DNA of 64,000 nt from Catonia carolina (GCA_035578175.1 JAQMRL010000003.1:92296469-92360468); one strand, 5' to 3'. Shown: positions 11,020 through 23,189, counted from the stretch's first letter. Translations and numbers: made by a program. The notes: generated from the letters alone by a model not told the origin.

Positions 11020-13620
11020 CTGGTATTTAGTCTTTAAATATAAAGTCTAATATTCAGTATTAAACGTTTCTGTTTGGTACATGTTCTCCAAGCAAATCTT
11101 TTATCAAAATTCAGACCGAAATACTTGACAGTGTTTGTCATTGTAAGAAGTTTATTTGCTATGTTTACAGTTATGCACTAACAATGACACCGTGCAAAAG
11201 TTACGTGAAGTAAATTGGCTGTATTAAGTTTAATTTTTATGTTTCACACTTTTTGTGGTGAGATTGAGATGATGTCAGTGAAGCGTATGAAGAGTTTTGG
11301 TATTGAGCTTATATCTCTGTGTCGTCAGCGTTAATAGCAGTGTGGGTTTGGGGTAGAGTTGGCAAGTCTGAAGTAGATAATGAGTAGAGAAGAGTTAAAG
11401 ACTAAAAAAGTCAAAATCAAGGACATTAAAATGACGTGCGTAAATCAGAAATGGGAAAAGTTCCTTGTTTTGCTCAAGAGAAAGGCTATTACCAAGTTTA
11501 TTCATAAAATATCTAAAGGCTGGACCATCTAATTAATTTTGACAAAATTGTTTAAGCGGGAATGCATTTCGTGAATGTTTTAACCGTTTTTTTAAACGGT
11601 ATGATAAAAAAATTACGTTAAAGCCAAAAGGCCATCTTCGGATTCCATCTGTGATTAAGTAGGAATTTGTTGTAAACTGTTACAAAAATTATACATGTGT
11701 TGTAATCGACTTATATTAGTGACTAGTGGATCCGCACTCGCTTTGCTTCGCCAACTAAAAATGTTGTACCTGCAATAAAAGCGGAACTGAATAAATAGCG
11801 GATCTCCTCCTTAGCTTCGCACAGTTGGTAGGCTATATAAATGTTTTTATTAAGTTACTTTTGTTTCGGCAGAAAACAGAACTTTTCCAAAATGAAAGAC
11901 CCATAAAATTTTCATCGGTTAAAATGCCAACAATGTTTATAATGCTTCCCCATACATAACAATCTTTTTTCTTGGCATTGTCTCTTCGTTTAGTTTTATA
12001 AGAAAAATTATTTTTAAACTTGAAAAGTATGCGCTGACGTCCGGTTTGAAACTGAAATTCTTTAATTTTCTGGGTCTAGGAATTCAGCGGTGAAGGTTGA
12101 AATTAGATAGCTTTAGCGGTTATAGAGGAACCTAATTTTTTTTATTTTCCAGTAGAATTTTTTGAGGAACACAAATATTTGGAAATTCTTAATAAATTTA
12201 TATGGTAATAGCTTTCAAATCACACCAAAACCATTAAAATCAAGCTAGTACAACTCCAGAAATAGCTATCACAACAAACATTTTACCATTTTATAAAATA
12301 GTTGTACGTAGTATAGATAAAAAATGTTATTGTAAATTTTGTAACGTAGTATTATGGTTAAAATACATTTTATATAAGTTACCAATACTTAAATGACAAA
12401 GGGTTTTTAATAGAGATTAAATAAAAATAACAACTAGCCTGTTTAAAATAAATTGTGGCAAAACACTAGTGAATATAATAGTATAAACTCTGTCGAATGA
12501 ATTCTATGGTGCGGACAACATTAGGCCCGTCGAGTAACATTTTCCAAGAGCAAATGTTTAGCCCTAGGCGTAAAAACTGCTCCCCATAGCATTACAAACT
12601 CAGCAACAACTCAAACCTTCCCCTCTGTTCCCATCACACCATCTCCTACCTTGCCCTGTGTGAGGAGAGACCATCTGTAATAAAATGGCCCATTCTCTCA
12701 CAAATGTTTCCACTTCTGGATGCGAGAAAATGTTCGAATAGCTTTACGCTCAACTCGGTATCCCGTCAGGTTGAAACCCACTTTCTTTCACACGCACGTA
12801 TTTACGCATAAATTCACACAAATTCACCTAGACAAACATATACTTAGATTTACACAAACAAATATATACAGCAATACAAATTATGTGGTATTCTACAGTA
12901 ATGGATATTGTCGTTAAACACGCCTCTTAAATATCAGTTACACTAAACCTTTAACCTGATTGTTCATGCCATTAAGAAAGCATTAATATTAATGCAACCT
13001 AACACGTTCCTGTACATACATACATATATAATAATAAACGAAAACTATTAATTGTCAGAGTACTTCTATTAGTTTCTTGGTGAAGTAAAAAAAATATTTT
13101 CTTCATGGAAGCTTACTTGGTGCTCAATAACTAATTGAACTACAAAAGTACACATTTTTCAGCCTGAGAAAGGTACCAATCGGAAAACATCAAAGAGAGC
13201 TGCATTTTGAGAATTGTTCAAGGATAAACTTTAGCAAACAGAACATATACTTTCTTCTTACAAAATAAAATTACCGTATACTTGATTCTTTTATTTATTT
13301 ACGTTAGATGTATAGCCTATCAAAACGATTTTGGTTTTAAGACGATATGATTTAAAAATAAATACAGAAAAATCCAGTTAACTTTCTTACCAACGCTAAC
13401 TCTCATTTTGATAATAGTTTTGGCCAAGTTTAAAGGAGAATTATTTTTTGTTAACTTTTTTATTGTATTTTGTAACTGTATAAATACAACCAGCAAAATT
13501 GCTCACAATTTGTATAAACTGAAAAAAGTACCGCGTCAATGGTTTGAGAAGGAAACAGCACAGTGACAATGCTTCACACAATTAAAATGTGTTAAATTTT
13601 AATTTTTATTAGTATTATTT
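11020..13620. other. Intergenic DNA, no gene established
   Basis: At 11540-11650 a short frame resembling a mariner helix-turn-helix is too weak to call. At 11730-11830 there is a GC-richer patch with CGCACTCGCTTTGCTTCGCC, possibly repeat-derived. At 12500-12800 there is a GC-richer stretch of unknown nature. The rest is AT-rich with nothing recognisable. Confidence 0.5.
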
Positions 13621-13627
13621 TAGAGTT

Positions 13628-13822
13628 GTTTTAATGTAACATGTCCTTAATCCATCGAGGTTTCAGTCGTCTTTGTGCGATTCGTGTAAGGTCAGGAGAT
13701 TCAATGTTGGATATTAAGGTATTATAAATTGAATTAAGGGATTCATGTTGTATATCAAAATTAAATTGTGATTTTGAGTAGAAATAAAAACGTAGCACAT
13801 TATGAAATAAGTTTAATCGCAA
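13628..13822 (-). pseudogene. Jockey-type LINE RT, C-terminal remnant
   Basis: A 63-codon minus-strand frame ends in a RRLKPRWIKDML-like segment. This parallels the RRLKRQWARDLL end of the Jockey RT at 19025-20133 and the RRLKR of the fragment at 47101-47470. Only the extreme C-terminus survives, with no catalytic residues, and its flanks are decayed. It is an old fragment; the assignment rests on about 12 residues plus overall composition. Confidence 0.5.
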
Positions 13823-14746
13823 CTGTTGTAATTTTATTTAGTCAACCATATGCAACTCTGCTGCATCATTTCTGACAGATTTCATTAAGTTTTTCTATAA
13901 TTTTAGCATATACAGTATGTAGTACGGATATATAAATATTTAATTTGAAAATTATTATTATAGGCTATATAATAATTATTGTTATTTCATGAATATTTAA
14001 ATGTTTATCTAATCATTAGTTTTAAAAACAGACAACCGTACTGAAGACCACTACTTCCGATCTACCTTATCAAATTATACTTTTTGAGCAGATTGGAGAC
14101 AATTTAGTCATATTGTAAAAACATTTTTTAGAGAATTTTTCTTTATAATGATTGACCGTACTTTTCCTTTCTACGTAATTCAAATAACTCCTGTGAATTT
14201 AACTTTTTTTGGTCACGACGTTTGAAGATGTGAAATATATAAAATATTTTTCTTAATATTACAATCGGCTACAGTTTTAGTTATCTCATATAAGAATATA
14301 AAATACATAATTTCGGTTACAGAATTTTTTTGATTGAAAATTTTCTTAATTCATAAATAAATCCTTTATTGTATAACTAACGTTATCAGATCATCCTTTA
14401 TGCTTGCCTTCTCTATAAATAAACCGACGTATTCCGTATCATTTTTCCTGTCTTTAATTTGTATTTTTTCTCTATTATTCTCAAGGGTTATTTCAAGGAA
14501 AGCTGACACTTATTTTCCGTTTGATAAAATACATTTTCCGCTCAAATTAATTTAGTTTATAGCTTCCTGGAATTCACATTGTTCTAAACAAAAGTTTTAT
14601 AATCAAAGTAGAAGAAGTAATTCACACAAACAGTGTTTGGTATTTTTTAAAAATACATTATTACAAATAAAGAAATTTTTTAATGTAACAAACTCCGGTA
14701 TTTAATTCATAAATAATAAATAATCAATAAATAATAAATAATAAAA

Positions 14747-15029
14747 GGTTCTGCCCACAATAGACAGGTGGATTGACAAATTATTTACAATCAATCTGTT
14801 CGTTGCAGGGTTAAAATAAATAGTTCTGTTTCTTATCACATGGTCAGCCAATTAAATGACTAAATCATTTAAGAAAAAAAGAGGTAGAAGTGTAAAAGAC
14901 TCTAATCAGAGTTATCTCCTCTGAAATTAATTAATTTCATTATACAGCCAAACCCTGTGTTGAATGAAGTGAAGGTATCATTTGCAGAGTGGAAAACATG
15001 TCCTTTTCAGAGGGCCTGGCATGCTGATA
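14747..15029 (+). mobile_element. SINE-like retroposon family A, copy 3 (3' truncated)
   Basis: It begins in the family A 5' end (CTGCCCACAATAGACAGG) and matches the family as far as GGCCTGGCATGCTGATAA. There it stops abruptly and family B sequence begins. The final ~110 bp and the (CAA)n tail are missing. Confidence 0.8.
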
Positions 15030-15171
15030 AAAAAGTGAAAAATGACACAAATAAACGACTACTTTCGGTGTACCGATTTTGATGAAAATGTTCGTGTTGG
15101 GTTCGGTATTAGTATCTAACTTAAGTTTCAAGTTTCAAGTTCGTACGATGTTCCGTTCTTGAGGTATTCTG

Positions 15172-15232
<61 letters not shown>

Positions 15233-15368
15233 CAATCGCTAGAAATATGTTTTTTGGGTTCATGAGGTCTGAAAACGTGTAGATTTGGTGAAAACCTCGA
15301 TTTACAAAATCGTCATGAAAACAATACTTTCCTTCCTACATTTTCATTAAGCAAGAGAAAGTAAAATA
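15030..15368 (+). repeat. Dispersed repeat family B, copy 3 (5' truncated)
   Basis: It joins directly to the truncated family A copy at an AAAAAGTGAAAAATGAC junction. It then continues through the ATTTTGATGAAAATGTT block, an expanded CA run, the CCAATCGCTAGAAATATG block and the terminal AAGCAAGAGAAAGTAAAA. Confidence 0.7.
15174..15227. repeat. (CA)27 microsatellite inside repeat family B
   Basis: This is an uninterrupted dinucleotide run. Other family B copies have only a few CA units at the same place, so it expanded within the repeat. Confidence 0.95.
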
Positions 15369-16195
15369 CAAATGAATTCAATGTGTTTTTTATTTACTTA
15401 CAATAAGATACATAGTAAAGTAAAGTAAATATTTTAATAAAGGCTCTGAACATAAAAATAAACTTTCTTTAAAACGTTTATACACGAATGACTACTTTTT
15501 GATAAAAGGATCAGGGAAGGACTGTTGCTACTGTGTCTGCAGCGCGATATGCCGCATTGCTATAGTCGACAGTATAGAACTGCGTTATATAATTGAAATT
15601 GGTTTTTCCATAACAAGAAAAGAGAGGAATATTTGAAACGTGTGTTCTCAACGTTATATTGAATTCGAGGGATGAATTGTCCTCCTACTCTAGCATAAAA
15701 CTCCTCACAGTCTCCTCTTCTCCTCATTGTACTTTTTACTTTTATTCACATACAAAAATTCTATTCTCTGTTTCATTCTAAAGTACTTATTATATTGCTA
15801 TATCCTTCACTCTCACATTCCAATTCATTCGTCATTTATCTTTCAGTGTTTTTGAATTCTGTCTACTTTTCTCATCTGACGACTGTCTTTTGTCTTTTGT
15901 ATTTTTCTGATAAAATTGACAGCTTGTTTTTGTCTTCTTTTAAGATTTAAATTTAATTTTATAAATTGATTTTGTTTATTTCATAAATTTATCTCTGTAA
16001 TTAAAAATATTAATATTTTTTGATTCTAATGGAATCCAAAGTTGTTCTGTCAGATTAATATTTCATACGATTATTTTTAAAACTTTTCATATCGCAGTTT
16101 AATTAACTCTTCACTTATTGTTACTGCGAAAAAATGTATTATCAGAAATGACCTTAATAAAAATAGGAAATTAAACTTATCTGTAAATATTTAAG
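15369..16195. other. AT-rich intergenic DNA, no gene seen
   Basis: No feature could be supported. Confidence 0.6.
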
Positions 16196-16360
16196 TAGCC
16201 CTCGTTGCGAATTAGCTGTTTAACCGCTGATTTTCGGAGACAAGGAATCTGGTTCAAATCCTAGTAAAAATAGTTACTTTCATACGGATTTGAATACCAT
16301 ATGGTGGTTACCGGTGTGCTTTGATCATTGGGGTTTAATTAAATATACTCTGTCAGGAAA
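16196..16360 (+). mobile_element. tRNA-derived SINE family C, 5' half of a split copy
   Basis: It contains the family C head (ctgattttcggagacaagg, then a B-box-like GGTTCAAATCC) and body up to TACTCTGTCAGGA. The continuation of the family consensus resumes at 17187. Confidence 0.65.
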
Positions 16361-17186
16361 ATACTTTACTAATATTGAAAATCTATGTCGTTTAGTTAAA
16401 ATTTGTTTTATTAGAGCATTTTTATCACTACTACCACCATCTATTTAGTCAGTGTTACTTGTTTTAACGAAATTTTATAAAATAAAGTTTTAAGAAAATT
16501 TTAATGAATAAATTTTATTCATTTGTTTGTTTTTAGAAAAAAATATTATGACTCTCTTAGTACAATTGTAATTAAAATTTCTGATCTACCCATTGTGCGG
16601 TTCCAAGCTCCGTGTAGTTCCGGGTTGAAGGATATGGGTGAGGCATAATGAATGAGTGACTCATGCTGGGAGAACGATTTTTGGATTACTCTGATACAAA
16701 ACATTTGTTTTCAAACTTTCCGTATTTAACATATTTGTTTGTATTTATTACATTCAATTATTTACATACATTGATATAAATTTATACTGTAAGTTAAATA
16801 TTATGAACCCGACCAAGTTAATAACCCGGTAGATATTTGTTAAATTAATGGGCCAGATGATAAGAATATTTTTTTAGTCTAGTTATTATAGGTCTACGCT
16901 ACTACTGCAAATGCATCAGTTGTGAAATACTACTAACTCATTCATTCTCCCACTACTATAACAACGCACTGCATTCCTTCCAACTACATGGAGCTGAGAG
17001 TCAAGCAATACTTTGTTAAAATCTAATCTACCTGCTATCAAACGTTTATGTATTTATTTAGTTATTGAAATTATGTTGGTTTGTTAACTTATTATATACG
17101 TAATATTTCTTGTATATTACAAGGAAAAATGTAGAAAGTTCATTTGTACGGGGTAAGTCCCCAAAAACAAAAAAATAAATGATTAT
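16361..17186. mobile_element. Unclassified ~830-bp insertion splitting a SINE C
   Basis: Family C sequence stops before this segment and resumes after it. A near-duplicate of ACTCTSTCAGGA sits on both sides, as expected for a target-site duplication. Inside, segments at 16595-16690 and 16915-17005 are imperfectly inverted (AGCTCCRTGTAGTT motif and ATGAATGAGT motif), so the insert may be a foldback-type element. No protein frame. The class is unknown. Confidence 0.4.
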
Positions 17187-17336
17187 TATTACTCTCTCAG
17201 GATTGGCAGGCCTAAGTCTGCACAAGTTTACACCTCATTTACTCGTCATGCACATCATTCTTTTGTTATTGAGTCATGGTGTTGTATATTATTCTTGATT
17301 GAACAGACTGAAACGTATGCACATTAGAAATTATAA
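17187..17336 (+). mobile_element. tRNA-derived SINE family C, 3' half of a split copy
   Basis: It resumes at ACTCTCTCAGGATTGGCAGG and runs to the family end, TGAAACGTATGCACATTAG. It matches the ends of the copies at 30869-31192 and 25385-25640. Confidence 0.65.
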
Positions 17337-17996
17337 AAAAAACTTTAGTATATCCTTCAGAACCGTGCAGCAGATATAAAAAGACTATCGGTTAAAAGTC
17401 AGTAAAAAGGATGCGTTATCATGTTTTACTCTACCAACGCCTTCAGTCAAAACAACCGGTGAAAGACCGGATGTTTTATAATAGGCCTACTCTATGAATT
17501 CTTTTTACTGGTACTGTCGTATTTTGTATTTATGCCTAGTGTACGTTTCAATTAGTGAGCAAGTTTCATCTGATAAGCACAGAATATTTTTTTTAAATTT
17601 AAATGGATCACGCTAAGTTCATTCACAATTTTATTACACTTATGTTTTGACGTGTTGCAAGGTTCCTTGGGATAGAGTACACATATTAAAAACGTAGAAA
17701 TAACTACACGATACACAACAATGCAAGTTATTGTTAAATAAACAACCAATCAAAGTTTTTTATACGCATATACGTCAATTTGAAGACATTTAAATCTAAA
17801 TTGGTTAACTATAATATTAATATTAAATGTACTCGTAGATAGAAAACTTATAATATTTTATATCGGTAAATAGTATTTTTGAAGTTTATTAGGCCTATGA
17901 TGGTGTTTTGTTTTGATAATAGTGTTTTGTATTAATTTTAAACAGACGTAATTTGTTACTTATCGTGTTGCACTGCCTTTGTACATTGGTTGATTA
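17337..17996. other. AT-rich intergenic DNA, no gene seen
   Basis: No protein or repeat assignment. It ends at the target duplication of the hAT MITE. Confidence 0.55.
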
Positions 17997-18004
17997 ATCT
18001 AGAC

Positions 18005-18442
18005 CAGTGGTTCCCAACCTGGGGGCGATCGTCCCCTGGTGGGCAATTTTGGTTCGCAGGGGGGCGATAAATTTGTGGGGGGCGATGAGTATTCAAAGAC
18101 AGAAAAATAAAACTGTACTACAGGGTAGAATCTTTACTGTCGCGGATACACGTTTTTTTTACAAACAAATAGTTTAGTTTTTACAAACAAATAAACTAAA
18201 CTCTTTGTAGACATTTTTTATGGTCGAGCTCCTACATGAGATAAAGAATTCTAGACACAACTGCTTTGGTTGATTATTTGTTGTGAACAATAATAAATCT
18301 TTTTTACATAATAACATACTTTATTATTTATAAACACATTACTTCAAATACAATTAGGTATACGATGCTAAAAGAAGGGGGCGATAGGTGTAAGTCATCC
18401 TTCACAAAGGGGCGATGCCCCATAAAAGGTTGGGAACCACTG
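18005..18442. mobile_element. hAT-type MITE with perfect 8-bp target duplication
   Basis: This 438-bp non-coding element begins CAGTGGTTCCCAACCTG and ends with its inverse, AGGTTGGGAACCACTG. ATCTAGAC is duplicated exactly on both sides (17997-18004 and 18443-18450). An 8-bp duplication and CAGTGGTTCCCAA termini are established hallmarks of hAT-superfamily non-autonomous elements. Just inside both ends lie G-rich GGGGCGAT-type blocks. It has no transposase, so it would depend on an enzyme supplied elsewhere. Confidence 0.93.
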
Positions 18443-18772
18443 ATCTAGACCATAATGGGAGATACGATTTTCGTTCCATTACAGTATTCTTTAATTCTAT
18501 TTATGTTATTGGTGGTCTTTATAATTCTCCATATTCGACGAATAATTATTATAAAAAATAATGTCGCTTTCTTTATTGGGTTAGTTAGTACGCGTAATTG
18601 GTCTTTAGGAACTAAAGAAGTCTGTAAGTAAATAGGTTGCTTATTGAATCAAAAATAATAACGTGTTAACTAACTGTGAGTAGGAAAAGGCTTGACTTGT
18701 TTGGAAAAGGGTTTGGAAAAAGGGTAATAGAGATAAAATTAAAAAGTTTACAGCAAAACAGTACACAGTATT

Positions 18773-20138
18773 TTTTTTTTTTTTTTTTTTTAACTTTAAT
18801 AACTTTATTTGCAACTATATACTACGATACAACGAGCAAATTAGATGACAGTAAACAAAGGATGACAAGGAAAAAAAAAATAAAAAAAAATAAATAAAAA
18901 TAAATAAATGAAAAAGAACAGTGATACCCATTGGTATATGTTCTATGAAATAAAGTTCATGATACATGAATGATAAATAACAACATGAGAAAAAAAAGAA
19001 GAAAGAAAAATAAAATAAATCACTTTATAGAAGATCTCTGGCCCATTGACGTTTCAACCTGCGCTGCGGATTTCCTGGTAGTGATGCATCCGATAGTTTG
19101 GTGATTAATTCGTTGGGGTGATCATGCAATTTTCTGTGAAAAACACTGTAGCTGGACTTAACTACTTCACTTATGAACGGAATATTAAGGTCGTCATGTA
19201 GAATTTTGTTGTTGACATAAAAAGGTGCGCAGGTGATTAAACGTAGGCATTTTGACTGAAAGGCTTGTAATTTTTGTAGATTGCTCGGTTTAGCTGTGCC
19301 ATAAATTTGTAGTCCATAGGTCCATATTGGTTTGAGATAAACTTTGTATAGTAATAGTTTAGATTTTAGAGTCAGTGAAGAGCGGCGTCCAAGAAGTCGA
19401 AATAGTTCTTTCAATTTGGAGTTCAAAGTCAGTCTTTTGGTTTTTATATGAGTCGCCCAGGTGAGTCTCTTGTCAAAGTGAAGTCCAAGGTATTTAACTT
19501 TTTGTCGTTGTGGTATCGGTTTATTGTCGAGGAATAGTTGAGGACATTCGCCTTTCCGGAGAGAAAAGGTGACATGCACTGATTTTGAAGCATTGAATTG
19601 GATCCTCCAGATTTTTAACCAATAATTTAAAAAGTTAATGTGACTTTGTAAATTATTACTTGCTGCTTCTGGCTTTACATCAGAAGAAAGGATGACTGTA
19701 TCGTCAGCATAAGTCGCTAAGGTGGTGTTAGCAGATGCAGGTAGATCTGATGTATAGATGCTGTAAAGCAGTGGCGACAAGATTGATCCTTGTGGAACAC
19801 CAGCGACGATTTGTTTGTAGTCAGACAGAGCCGTGTTATGTTTTACTTGAAAAAATCTGTCCGTTAAAAAGGAGCTGATGATTAAGAAATAGGCATCTGG
19901 CAAGAATTTTCTTAATTTATATCGCAGACCTTGATGCCAAACTTTATCAAACGCTGCGCAAACATCAAAGAAGACGGCACTTACATATTTTTTTTGTTCA
20001 AAGCCAGAGGCAATTTGATCAACGATTCTGTGTAGTTGATGAATTGTGCTGTGCCGTCGACGGAACCCAAATTGATGATTAGGGATTATACCTTGGTCTT
20101 CTACAAATATAAGCAGTCTTGGGAGTAAAAGTTAAAAA
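18773..20138 (-). mobile_element. Jockey-type LINE, 5'-truncated copy 1
   Basis: This minus-strand non-LTR retrotransposon ends in a long poly-A (the T-run from 18773). An AATAAA-type signal precedes the tail (AAATAAAGTTATTAAAG). The 10-bp ACACAGTATT flanks both ends (18763-18772 and 20139-20148), marking the insertion. The body starts inside the RT domain, so the 5' half (gag-like ORF, endonuclease) was lost at insertion. Confidence 0.88.
19025..20133 (-). pseudogene. Jockey-type reverse transcriptase, C-terminal ~370 codons
   Basis: The frame is open from the truncation point (~20133) to a TAA at 19025, with no start codon of its own. RT motifs in order are QFGFRRRHST, a FFDVCAAFDKVW box, GVPQGSILSPLL, the catalytic TYADDTVILSS, and KYLGLHFDKRLTW. 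The thumb and C-terminal region follow, with KPIWTYGLQIYG and the terminal RRLKRQWARDLL. These are established features of Jockey-clade LINE RTs. The enzyme would copy LINE RNA at a nicked target, but this copy lacks the endonuclease and cannot be autonomous. The lack of internal stops over ~370 codons suggests a fairly recent insertion. A related, more decayed copy lies at 35462-36100. Confidence 0.9.
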
Positions 20139-20461
20139 ACACAGTATTAAAAAACTAATATTACTAAAATGATTTTAGTTATAAAAATTATTTTTTAACT
20201 GGTGTAACATTCAATTTTTTATGAATAAGAAAATCCACATTATAAAAAATTACGTGTCTTTTAAGCAGATCTAAATTGTTCCTCCTGATGCAATTCTTTG
20301 AAATTTATATGATACATTAACGTTGGTAAAACGATTTTTTCTCGTTTATTTGAATGAGGATAAAATATTTAAATCTACGAAACCGTGTATCTTTTAAAAA
20401 AATATTATGGTTTTTAAGCCACATTTAGGCCTACAACTAGATCATTACTTTGGGTTAAGAT

Positions 20462-20572
20462 ATGATGATTTGAACATGTAATAATTTTCCAGACTCTAGG
20501 CGGTAATTGAATTAGAAACCTTCCATTTGCAGTATAATAACTAATGCACCACTGAGGTGACTGGATTTATTC
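20462..20572 (-). repeat. Decayed SINE family D remnant
   Basis: On the minus strand a CCACCTCAGTGGTGCATTAG head is followed by a degenerate B box and GTCTGGAAAATTATTA. This parallels the family D copy at 6363-6541. Confidence 0.5.
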
Positions 20573-20782
20573 ATTAAAAATATAGTTTATTGCGGTCAAA
20601 CCGAACATGAAAATAAATTTCTAATCTTTTTGTCCTTTTATTTGACGTTATTATTTATTTTTTTACTTATAAAGTTATTATTACGAATAATTAATATATA
20701 AATTTTCTTTATATGTATTGATCTATAAAATTGAAAAATAAAACAAAGATGTCTTATATATTAATAATAAAATGATCGATTT

Positions 20783-20860
20783 TAGTTTTTGGCTGGGAAT
20801 CAAACTCGGAGCCATTAGTTAATCATTAAGTAACCGATTCATCCACTCAAACATCACTAA
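20783..20860 (-). repeat. Decayed tRNA-like SINE head
   Basis: On the minus strand, CCGAGTTTGATTCCCAGCC resembles a B box with its flanks, preceded by an A-box-like region. The family is uncertain (D or E). Confidence 0.4.
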
Positions 20861-21585
20861 CTTATTAAATTCAACTTTGTCTGATTCATGAATTTACAAT
20901 GAACCAAGAAACACGTAATATGCTAAAAATATCTAAAACTGTTTTTAATATTATTTAAAATGAACTTATGACAGACACTTTTAAATGTCAGGTTTAAAAG
21001 GATTTTGTTTGGAGAAATACAACAAAAACTTTTTAGAAGAGTAAATAAGCAGATTATCTCTTCTCTTCTGCAATATGTTGAGTGAGTGAAGCAAACATAA
21101 AAGATTTCTATGTTTATCTTATGGGAGCTATAAAATAGAATTCTATTTATTTAAGATGCATCAAAAGTAATGCACTTTCTCGTTCATTTAATGCACTTTT
21201 TGGTACTATTTTATATTTTTTAAATATTTATAAATATGTGAAAAACCTAACTTTCTACCAAAAGAAGTAACTGTATTACAGGAAGATAATGTTTACTATG
21301 AATCTTAATGTCTTGACAAAAAATTTTCTGGAGCGTGCAGTTACGCCCCTGGTCAATTTGGCAGATTAAGGACAGACGTTTCACGGATCCTTTTACATAA
21401 CTTATACTTAAAATTTAAACTAAATTACTACTTCAATATATATGCAAATTCAAATCATGTAAAAATATTTAAATTATTAATCAGAAGCTAATAATTTTAA
21501 AAAAGCGTTATTTATTCATTTAAAATCGTCGATTATCTTTTAATAACCACATAGTAAAAAAGAAAAAATTTACGTAAGGTTCCTA

Positions 21586-21972
21586 TGCCCATAACAGATG
21601 GAGTGTCAAATTATTTACTCAATCTGTTCGTTGCAGTGCTAAAATAAATATTTCTGTTTCTTATCACATGCTCAGCCAATTAAATGACTGAACCATTTAA
21701 GAACAGAAGATGTAGAGGTTTAAAAGACACTTATCAGAGTTATCTCCTCTGAAAGTAATGAATTTCATTATATAGTCAGACTCTGTACTGAATAACGTGA
21801 AGGTGTCATTCACAGAGTGGAAATAATTATGTGCTTTTCAGAGGGCTCTACATGCTGATAAGCGTACTTTTCTATTTAGTGAGGAAGGCAAAGTAAACCA
21901 CCTCACTCCTCGTTTTACTTAGTTAAACCTCTACAGGTTCAAACCAGCCTTTTGCCTGATGACCTAAACAAC
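21586..21972 (+). mobile_element. SINE-like retroposon family A, copy 4 (full length)
   Basis: This 387-bp copy is flanked by TAAGGTTCCTA (21575-21585) and TAAGGTCCCTA (21973-21983), a 10/11 match. It ends CCTAAACAAC. Confidence 0.85.
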
Positions 21973-22161
21973 TAAGGTCCCTAGCTTGCTGTTGATCAGT
22001 TTTAAAGTAAAGTGTTTTAAAAACGGTTTTAAAAACCGTAATAACTTATTTATTTATACATATTTTTTTACAGGTTTAAAATAAAGTTTTATCATCTATC
22101 AACAACCAGATTTCTAACGTACCTGAAACAGACGTTACAATGATAATGAAATGTAAATTTA

Positions 22162-22412
22162 AGGGGCCTCGTGACGCGGTTTGTGTTGTAGTTGCAAAGC
22201 CAAATTTCTATATTCGATTCTCAGGCTGAAGTTCAAAAAAGTTTCCCCTCCGTTTACATTATGATTCGTTTCCTGTATTTGTTTTATTGAGTGATGATAC
22301 CTACATAAGCCTTGCGGTTGTGCATAGGTAATGATGAGCGGTGATTTACAGATGAAAAAATGCCAGACCTGACCGGGAATTGAATCCGGGACCCCGGCAT
22401 AGTAGTTAATAG
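22162..22412. repeat. Two opposed tRNA-like SINE heads
   Basis: The left part, read on the plus strand, begins GGGGCCTCGTGACGCGG and has a B-box-like ATTCGATTCTC. The right part, read on the minus strand, has GGTCCCGGATTCAATTCCC followed by GGTCAGGTCTGG, like SINE D. They look like two SINEs inserted in convergent orientation, or a composite. Confidence 0.5.
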
Positions 22413-23187
22413 TAGCTAGTAGTTATAGTAGCTAGTTATTTGCTGAGTAATCATTATTAACTAAGGTAGTTTTGAATAAATAAATTTTAAGTTGGATGTG
22501 CTGTAATGAAAAAAATTAGCTAGTACATTATGGTGGAGAAGCAATTATAATAAAAGTTATGAAAAATATTCTGTAATTATCAATTAGTATGAAAGAGAAG
22601 GTGGTTTTTGTGTTTTCACATTGACGCCATTTCACAAGTGAATGACACATACACACGAAGCCTAAGTGGGTGATACTTTTTCTCTGTAAATCGATAAAGA
22701 TCATATATACACACTAACACGTTCACTCATACATACACGAGTACAGAGATTGAAGATGGTATAAGTTTAGTGACGGGGTAAGGATGGAAGGCGCTGGTTT
22801 TGCCCACATTACAGGGCTGGTTGACCTTAATTAAGCCGTATGACCCTTTCTAAGCACTATATCTCCATCCTTGTTTCTCTGTATCCCTGGACCATCAAGC
22901 CTACTCTAGTAGTTTTCCTAGTAGCTTGCCTTTAAATTACTCGGTGATGGTACTGCGGTCATTTTAGCTTTACATCCATTATACGTCTTAATAAAATTTT
23001 ATTATTGAAACTCGTATACGTATAATTAGTGAAAAAATTATTTTAAAGAAATGCAGAAGGTCTACGTAAATTCATAAACTGTCGGTAATGATTCAGTAAC
23101 GTATACGACTCTTAACCCAAACGACCGGGATTTATAGCTTAGTCTGATTTAGTAATAGCATTCATTCATATTTACAAAATTATATAC
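22413..23187. other. Intergenic DNA, no gene seen
   Basis: The segment 22620-22950 is GC-richer and complex, with no repeats seen elsewhere in the window, but its frames are short and I recognise nothing. Confidence 0.5.
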
Positions 23188-23189
23188 TA

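Larger units (their letters stand above)
20149..21574. other. AT-rich intergenic DNA with two SINE remnants
   Basis: No protein features. Two tRNA-like remnants are listed separately. Confidence 0.55.

Noticed and set aside
11540..11650. Possible mariner helix-turn-helix (ECFNRFFKRYDKKIT)
   Set aside because: Only ~15 residues with no terminal repeats or downstream catalytic motifs, so I cannot support it.
15174..15227. CA tract as a regulatory Z-DNA site
   Set aside because: Simply an expanded microsatellite inside repeat family B.
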